Assembly: GCA_947581745.1 (NCBI GenBank)
Contig: CANPVW010000159.1
Coordinates: 1 to 10,591 of the forward strand
DNA: 10,591 nt
Direction: 5' to 3'
DNA from: Candidatus Benthicola azotiphorus
GTDB lineage: Bacteria; Gemmatimonadota; Gemmatimonadetes; Palauibacterales; Palauibacteraceae
The translations under genes and the position numbers were made by a program. The notes beneath the pieces were generated by a model that searched no databases, was not told the origin of the DNA, and saw only the letters and a list, made by a program, of their open reading frames with translations. This document shows positions 6,151 through 10,591 of the stretch, in pieces (position 1 is the stretch's first letter; every line of letters begins with the position of its first letter).

Positions 6151-6924
6151 ATGCAGTCCATCGACGGCCTTCTGATCGACCTTGACGGGACGGTATATCA
6201 AGGAAGCGAGCTGATTGCGGGCTCGGCAGCGGCGATCGACCGGCTCCGGGAGGCGGGCGTTCCGTTCCTGTTCACCACGAACACGAGCCGCATGTCGAGA
6301 TCCGCGATCATCGCCTCTCTGGGCGCCATGGGACTGCGCGTCGAGGGATCGGAAGTCTTCAGTGCGCCCGTCGCCGCGGCCCGGTGGCTCCGCGACGAGG
6401 GCGTGAGCCGGATACACCTGCTCGTGGCGGACTCGACATACGAGGACTTCGTCGAGTTCGAGATCACCGATGAGCGGCCGGAAGCACTCCTGGTCGGAGA
6501 TCTCGGTTCCGGGTTCACGTTCGAACGCCTCAACGAGGGTTTCCGCAGCCTGCGCACAGGCGCGCGCCTCGTGGCGATTCACAGAAACCGCTTCTGGTTG
6601 ACCGACGATGGGCCGACGCTGGACGCCGGTCCGTTCGTCGCCGCCCTCGAATACGCGAGCCGCCAGACCGCGACGCTGGTGGGAAAACCGTCCCCGGCGT
6701 TCTTCGATACGGCGGCCTCTTTGCTGGGAGTCGATCGCCAGCGGCTGGCGGTGGTGGGGGATGACCTCGAAACGGACATCCGCGGGGGCATCGCGGCGGG
6801 GCTGGCCACCGTTCAGGTTCGCACCGGTAAGTTCGATGCCGCGTCGCTGGAGCAGGTTCCGCCGGACCAGCGCCCTGACCACGTCGTTCCCACGCTGGCC
6901 GATGTGCCGGCGCTGCTGGAGTAG
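6151..6924 (+). CDS. HAD-IIA family phosphatase, LHPP-like
   Basis: This 257-residue cytoplasmic phosphatase has all four HAD motifs: nucleophile D10 and acid D12 in DLDGTVY (10-16), motif II TTNTS (42-46), K179 in VGKPSP, and GDDLETD (203-209) with D204, D205 and D209 for Mg2+. The cap between motifs II and III is the C2 type of the NagD/HAD-IIA group. The segments TLDAGPFVAALEYA (156-169) and LATVQVRTGKF (218-228) closely resemble human LHPP (phospholysine/phosphohistidine phosphatase) as I recall it, so it belongs nearer that subgroup than NagD. The substrate is unknown. GGAG at 6140-6143, seven bases upstream, supports ATG 6151. It is the first gene of a two-gene unit with the M14 peptidase four bases after its stop, and is divergent from DUF1015. 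Confidence 0.9.
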   Translation: MQSIDGLLIDLDGTVYQGSELIAGSAAAIDRLREAGVPFLFTTNTSRMSRSAIIASLGAMGLRVEGSEVFSAPVAAARWLRDEGVSRIHLLVADSTYEDFVEFEITDERPEALLVGDLGSGFTFERLNEGFRSLRTGARLVAIHRNRFWLTDDGPTLDAGPFVAALEYASRQTATLVGKPSPAFFDTAASLLGVDRQRLAVVGDDLETDIRGGIAAGLATVQVRTGKFDAASLEQVPPDQRPDHVVPTLADVPALLE

Positions 6925-6928
6925 CTCC

Positions 6929-9298
6929 GTGTCTCAGGCGGCTCCCGCCGGCCGATCCGCCCGCCGTTGGTTCGTCCTGGCGCTGTGCGCGGGGCTCGCC
7001 ACCTTCGCCACGGGCGGCGTCGCCCTGGGACAGCAGCCGGGCGGCGAGCGAGGGGTACGGCTGCCCCCGAGCCCGCCGGAAGCGTACCTCGGCTTCCGGC
7101 CCGGCGCAGATTTCAGGGTCGCTGACTGGAATCAGATCACGGGCTATCTGGGTCAGCTGGCACGGCAGAGCGGCCGGGTGCGGCTCGACACGATCGGGCG
7201 GAGCACGCTGGACCGACCGCTCATCCTCCTGACCGTCACGGACACCGCCAACCAGGCCAGACTGTCCGAGATTCGGGCGATCCAGGCACGACTGGCGGAC
7301 CCTCGTCGTCTGGGCGACTCGACGCAGCGCAAGGAGTCGATGGAGGCGGGCCGCCTCATCGTCTTGATCACGTCCGCCATTCACCCGACGGAAGTGGGCA
7401 CTTCGCTCGTTCCCCTGAAGCTGGCGTACGACCTGGCGGTCGCCACCGATCCGGACCTGGTGCGGGTGCTGCGCGAATGCGTGGTCCTGATCGTTCCGTC
7501 CCTCAATCCGGACGGCGTGGACATGGTGGCCGAGTGGTATCGGCAGTCGATCGGAACACCCTGGGAGGGGTCGCCACCTCCGACCCTGTACCACCACTAC
7601 ACGGGCCACGACAACAACCGCGACTGGTATTCGTTCACCCAGGTCGAGACCCGCAACACGGTCGAACACGTCTACAACGTCTGGCATCCGCAGATCGTGC
7701 ACGACATTCACCAGCAGGGCATGGACGGAAGCCGATTCTTCGTGCCTCCGTGGATGGACCCGATCGAGCCCAACGTGGATCCTCTGATCACGGCCGCCGG
7801 CAACGCGATGGGCACCGCCATCGCCTGGGATCTCCTCCGGCAGGGCAAGCGGGGCGTCGTCGTCAACGCCGGGTACGACGCGTGGAGCCCTTCGCGGGCG
7901 TACGCTCACTATCACGGCGGCGTTCGGATTCTCAGTGAGACGGCCGGGGTGAGACTCGCGACGCCCGTGGACATTCGTCCGGAGGAGCTGCAGGCGACCG
8001 CGAGTCCGCTGACGGGCCGCAGCTGGCGGCAGCCCCTCCCGTGGCCGGGCGGCAGGTGGAGCCTGACGGACGTGCTCGAATACATGGAAGCGGGGGCCCT
8101 GTCCCTGTTGAAGAACGCCTCCACGTCGCGTGGCCAGTGGCTCGAGAACTTCGTGGCGGTGGGAGAGAGGGCCGTGGCCGGATGGCCCGAGTGGCCCAGG
8201 GCCTGGGTCATTCCTGCCGGTCAGGGCGACGAGCCCGCGATCGCCGAGCTCGAGCGAATCCTGGGTACCGCAGGGGTCGAGGTCGGAGTGGCGATCGACA
8301 CGCTGGCGGTCGGCGATTCCCTCTACCCGCCGGGGAGTCTTGTGATCGACATGCGCCAGCCCTACGCCGCGTTCGCCCAGATGCTCCTCGCTCCCCAGCC
8401 ATACCCTGGAACGATGGAATACCCGGGCGGACCGCCGAAGAAGCCCTACGATGTCACCGCGCACAATCTTCCGCTGTTCCTCGGCCTCCTTGCGGAGCCG
8501 GTGCGACGCATGCCCGGCGGACGCCTGCAGCGGGCCGGGGGAGTGCCGGAATCGACTCCACGGCAGGTCGAGGGACTCTCGGGAGCCGCCGGCATCCTGG
8601 TGGGTCTGTATCAGCCCTGGGTTCCCTCGGCGGACGAGGGGTGGACGCGCTGGCTGTTCGACGGCTACGAGGTGCCCTACGCCACCCTGCACGATCAGCA
8701 GATCCGACAGGGCGACCTGGCGCGTCGCTTCACGAGCATCGTGCTTCCCTCGGTGGAGCCGGACGTACTGGATGACGGATGGGCCCCCGGAACGATGCCG
8801 GTCGAGTACACCGGCGGTCTCGGGGCCGCAGGGGTCGCCGGGCTGCGCGCTTTCGTGCAGGAAGGGGGAACGCTGGTGGCCCTCGGCCGTTCGGCCCCGT
8901 GGGTCATCGAACGGCTGGACCTGCCGGTGGTGGACCGCCTTCGTGATCAGCCCGCGGACGCGTTCTTCGCACCCGGCGCGCAGGTCGGGCTGCAGGTCGA
9001 CACGTCGACCGCGATCGGCCGCGGAATGCCGCAGCGAACGGCAGCGTGGATCGAAGGCGGGTCCGCATTCGACGTTCCGGCACGGAGTCCGGCGGTCCGG
9101 GTAGCGGGCTACGGGACCCGGCCGCGAGTGTTGAGCGGCTGGGTACACGGCGTCGACGCGCTGGCCGGAGCCGCCGCGGTCGTCGAGGTTCCGCTGGGGG
9201 CCGGAAAGGTCGTGCTGTTCGGGATCGACCCGCAACAGCGGGGTCTGTCGCTGGCCACGTTTCCACTCCTGTTCAACGCGTTGCGCGCTTCTTCCTGA
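6929..9298 (+). CDS. Exported M14-family zinc carboxypeptidase-like protein with C-terminal GATase-like region
   Basis: A 789-residue secreted peptidase. A Sec signal (basic RSARR at 9-13, hydrophobic to about 32) probably ends after ALG34. The M14 domain spans about 60-400, with zinc ligands H152 and E155 in IHPTE, a third His in DIHQQG (H261), NNRDW (229-233) matching the Asn-Arg substrate site, and a catalytic-Glu candidate E337 in LSETAG. Residues 420-530 are linker-like. From about 555 to 789 comes an alpha/beta region with VLPSVE (605-610), a GGTLVALG strand-turn (646-653) and LGAGKVVLFGIDP (756-768), resembling the catalytically inert glutamine-amidotransferase-like domain common behind such peptidases. 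GTG 6929 follows GGAG (6918-6921) by seven bases and the HAD stop by four. It probably trims peptides outside the cytoplasm; its substrate is unknown. Confidence 0.9.
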   Translation: MSQAAPAGRSARRWFVLALCAGLATFATGGVALGQQPGGERGVRLPPSPPEAYLGFRPGADFRVADWNQITGYLGQLARQSGRVRLDTIGRSTLDRPLILLTVTDTANQARLSEIRAIQARLADPRRLGDSTQRKESMEAGRLIVLITSAIHPTEVGTSLVPLKLAYDLAVATDPDLVRVLRECVVLIVPSLNPDGVDMVAEWYRQSIGTPWEGSPPPTLYHHYTGHDNNRDWYSFTQVETRNTVEHVYNVWHPQIVHDIHQQGMDGSRFFVPPWMDPIEPNVDPLITAAGNAMGTAIAWDLLRQGKRGVVVNAGYDAWSPSRAYAHYHGGVRILSETAGVRLATPVDIRPEELQATASPLTGRSWRQPLPWPGGRWSLTDVLEYMEAGALSLLKNASTSRGQWLENFVAVGERAVAGWPEWPRAWVIPAGQGDEPAIAELERILGTAGVEVGVAIDTLAVGDSLYPPGSLVIDMRQPYAAFAQMLLAPQPYPGTMEYPGGPPKKPYDVTAHNLPLFLGLLAEPVRRMPGGRLQRAGGVPESTPRQVEGLSGAAGILVGLYQPWVPSADEGWTRWLFDGYEVPYATLHDQQIRQGDLARRFTSIVLPSVEPDVLDDGWAPGTMPVEYTGGLGAAGVAGLRAFVQEGGTLVALGRSAPWVIERLDLPVVDRLRDQPADAFFAPGAQVGLQVDTSTAIGRGMPQRTAAWIEGGSAFDVPARSPAVRVAGYGTRPRVLSGWVHGVDALAGAAAVVEVPLGAGKVVLFGIDPQQRGLSLATFPLLFNALRASS

Positions 9299-9380
9299 CC
9301 GCGCTTCCCCAGACGACACCCGAGCCTGCACCGCACCGGGCGTTTTGCCATCCTCCTCCGCCCCGCGGCAGCCGCGCGGC

Positions 9381-9394
9381 GTGTGCGGTCACAC
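9381..9394. promoter_or_regulatory. Inverted repeat, possible upstream activator site for the pilin promoter
   Basis: GTGTG-N4-CACAC (GTGTGCGGTCACAC) is centred about 90 bases before the predicted sigma-54 start at 9477, within the range where enhancer-binding proteins such as PilR or NtrC attach. The binding protein is an inference; the response-regulator gene is not in the window. Confidence 0.35.
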
Positions 9395-9450
9395 CTCCAA
9401 CCCCTTGCGCGATTGCCAGTTACGGGGTTCGCAACGCGATGTCTTCGTTC

Positions 9451-9466
9451 TGGCACCGTCGGTGCG
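9451..9466 (+). promoter_or_regulatory. Sigma-54-type (-24/-12) promoter for the prepilin gene
   Basis: TGGCAC (9451-9456) and GTGC (9462-9465) give the invariant GG-N10-GC spacing of RpoN promoters; the -12 part is GTGC rather than TTGC. The predicted start is G9477, leaving a 49-base leader before GTG 9526. Pilin genes in several phyla are RpoN-dependent, and an NtrB/NtrY-like kinase gene lies just beyond. Caution: the same bases form a perfect palindrome, GCACCG-T-CGGTGC (9453-9465), so a repressor operator is an alternative. Confidence 0.5.
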
Positions 9467-9476
9467 TTGTCAGGCC

Positions 9477-9497
9477 GTGCCGGGACTCGCCCGGCGC
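9477..9497 (+). other. 5'-leader stem-loop of the prepilin mRNA
   Basis: GCCGGG (9479-9484) pairs with CCCGGC (9490-9495) around the loop ACTCG; two further pairs (T-G and G-C) extend the stem to 9477 and 9497. It begins at the predicted sigma-54 start and ends 13 bases before the ribosome-binding site, so it could protect the 5' end of the transcript. There is no following T-run, so it is not a terminator. Confidence 0.4.
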
Positions 9498-9510
9498 CCG
9501 GATATCGGAA

Positions 9511-9520
9511 GAGGAGGGGA
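9511..9520 (+). promoter_or_regulatory. Strong ribosome-binding site deciding the GTG start of the prepilin
   Basis: The purine run GAGGAGGGGA lies five bases before GTG 9526 and contains a near-complete anti-16S match. It fixes the start so that the prepilin leader is ten residues; longer open-frame extensions to 9046 are rejected. Confidence 0.8.
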
Positions 9521-9525
9521 AGCAA

Positions 9526-9933
9526 GTGCTGACGCCCGGCAGTCGCGAATCCGGCTTTACGCTCGTCGAGATGATGATCGTCCTGACCCTCATCTCCATA
9601 CTCGCGCTGATCGCTACAGTGTCGCTCGGGGGCAGCTCGGATCGGGCCTACATCGTGACGATGGAGTCGGACCTGCGAAACATCGCGACGGCCCAGGTAG
9701 CGTACATCGAGCAGACGTTCGCCGAGACCGGCAAAGCCTCCTACGCCACCCAGGTCAGCCAGCTGAACGTGAACCTGAGCAACGGGGTCACCGTCCGACT
9801 GCGGGCGAACGGTACGGGCTGGTCCGCCAGGGCGACGCATTCCAGGGTGAAGGGCAGGCAATGCTCCGTCTTCAAGGGAACGGTCAAGCCGTTCCCTCCG
9901 GCGACCGAGGAAGGAACGATCGCCTGCGACTGA
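9526..9933 (+). CDS. Type IV prepilin-like protein (PilA/GspG type)
   Basis: This 135-residue protein has a class III signal: ten-residue leader, cleavage after G10, then F11-T-L-V-E15, with Glu at +5 of the mature protein, followed by a hydrophobic helix to about residue 34. Prepilin peptidase would cleave and methylate it, and it would be assembled into a pilus or type II secretion pseudopilus in the inner membrane and periplasm. The globular part (about 45-135) has one long helix and a short beta region; C113 and C134 could form the C-terminal disulfide loop typical of pilins. Its very strong ribosome-binding site and sigma-54-type promoter suggest high, regulated expression, which favours a major pilin. 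No other pilus gene is in the window, so PilA versus GspG cannot be settled. Confidence 0.88.
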   Translation: MLTPGSRESGFTLVEMMIVLTLISILALIATVSLGGSSDRAYIVTMESDLRNIATAQVAYIEQTFAETGKASYATQVSQLNVNLSNGVTVRLRANGTGWSARATHSRVKGRQCSVFKGTVKPFPPATEEGTIACD

Positions 9934-9948
9934 GCCGGCCTCGGGCGA

Positions 9949-10591
9949 TCAGGGCTGGATTGCGACCGCGGGCTCTTCCCGCCCGGGAAGCTGAACTTCG
10001 GCGACACAGCCGGGTCCGTCCGTCCGATTGCGCAGACGCACCCGCCCACCGTGCGCTTCCGCGATCTGCCGACACAGGGCGAGACCGATCCCGGACCCCT
10101 TCGGCTTGGTCGTGAAGAAGGGAACGAACAGGTTCGCGGTCTGGGCCAGTCCCGGCCCCTCGTCTTCGATCCGCACCCGCAGCTGCCCCTCCGCGTAGTT
10201 CCATCCGATTCGCACCGAGCCCCCCGTCTCCAGCGATGCATCCACGGCATTGTCGAGCAGGTTGATCAGTAGCTGGTCGAGCTGATCTCCGTCGGCCTCG
10301 ATGCGGACGTCGGGACAGTCGAGAACTTCGACCTCGATGCGGGATTCGAGCTTGGCCACCCGTCGCACCCAGTCCCCGACGCTGAGCTCCCGTTTCTGCG
10401 GATGGGGAAGCTTGGCCAGCCTCGCGTAAGACGACATGAATCGTCCCAGCGCCTCCGATCGGCCAGCGATCACGCGCAGTCCCTCCCTCAGGTCTGTGGC
10501 CTCGTCGGGCGGGTCGTGGCGCCGCTCGAGCATTGCACCGAGACTGGTCGCGATCGACTTGATCGGGGTCAGGGAGTTGTTGATCTCGTGG
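9949..10591 (-). CDS. Sensor histidine kinase, C-terminal part (N-terminus beyond window)
   Basis: The visible 213 residues are the HisKA and ATPase domains of an NtrB/NtrY/PilS-like kinase. The minus-strand frame is open to the right edge, so the sensor part lies outside. The phospho-acceptor His is the last full codon (10590-10588) in the H-box HEINNSLTPIKSIA. The N-box is DQLDQLLINLLDNAVDAS, then EDEGPGL (G1), FVPFFTTKPKGSGIGLALC (F and G2 boxes) and AEAHGGRV. All ATP-binding residues look intact. It converges on the prepilin gene with only 15 bases between stops and no clear terminator. Kinases with this H-box style often pair with sigma-54-dependent response regulators; together with the pilin promoter this suggests pilin control, but the partner gene is not visible. 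Confidence 0.92.
   Translation of the reverse strand, partial: HEINNSLTPIKSIATSLGAMLERRHDPPDEATDLREGLRVIAGRSEALGRFMSSYARLAKLPHPQKRELSVGDWVRRVAKLESRIEVEVLDCPDVRIEADGDQLDQLLINLLDNAVDASLETGGSVRIGWNYAEGQLRVRIEDEGPGLAQTANLFVPFFTTKPKGSGIGLALCRQIAEAHGGRVRLRNRTDGPGCVAEVQLPGREEPAVAIQP

Noticed and set aside
7158..7173. TGGCACGGCAGAGCGG as a sigma-54 element
   Set aside because: The -12 GC is not at the required spacing and it lies deep in the M14 coding region.
6530..9331. 933-residue open frame on the minus strand
   Set aside because: It mirrors the M14 peptidase and the end of the HAD gene; the translation is Arg/Pro/His-rich with no family motif, a usual shadow of GC-rich coding DNA.
9299..9380. 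Terminator after the M14 peptidase gene
   Set aside because: I found no stable hairpin followed by a T-run; the only short T-run, in GGGCGTTTTGCC, lacks a preceding stem.

Overview
This is a GC-rich bacterial chromosomal window with ten recognisable protein genes, two of them cut by the window edges. The gene set is: futalosine-pathway MqnD, a ParB / M23 peptidase / bactofilin cluster, a large secreted M14 peptidase, a DUF1015 protein, and a type IV prepilin with a nearby sensor kinase. This fits a Gram-negative, menaquinone-using lineage. Gemmatimonadota is my best guess, from gene content and codon style only. I see no rRNA, tRNA, CRISPR array, transposase or prophage gene.

Layout, left to right. 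(1) Positions 1-1913, plus strand: the 3' part of parB, then a bitopic LytM/M23 endopeptidase whose start overlaps the parB stop (ATGA), then a bactofilin. Together they look like a segregation and cell-shape operon. (2) Positions 1914-2053: a 140-bp gap with an AT-rich stretch and three same-direction DnaA boxes. It is a candidate replication origin or other DnaA-binding locus. (3) Positions 2054-3013, plus: a CaCA-type Na+/Ca2+ exchanger. (4) Positions 3056-3809, plus: an AbrB-type antitoxin and a PIN-domain partner, preceded by an inverted repeat. The PIN protein appears to have lost three of its four usual acidic active-site residues.

(5) Positions 3806-6047, minus: a DUF1015 gene followed by mqnD. 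The mqnD stop codon shares a CTAG with the stop of the convergent PIN gene. (6) Positions 6151-9298, plus: an LHPP-like HAD-IIA phosphatase and, four bases later, a 789-residue exported M14-family metallopeptidase. (7) Positions 9299-9525: a regulatory region with an enhancer-like inverted repeat, a sigma-54-type -24/-12 element and a stem-loop starting at the predicted transcription start. (8) Positions 9526-9933, plus: a type IV prepilin. (9) Positions 9949-10591, minus: the C-terminal part of a histidine kinase; the window ends at its phospho-acceptor His.

The two most interesting places are the DnaA-box cluster beside the parB-M23-bactofilin operon, and the pilin control region next to an NtrB/NtrY-like kinase, which looks like a PilS/PilR-type sigma-54 circuit. 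Several starts are GTG or TTG and were chosen from ribosome-binding sites and homology. Functions come from motif recognition alone; no database search was run.
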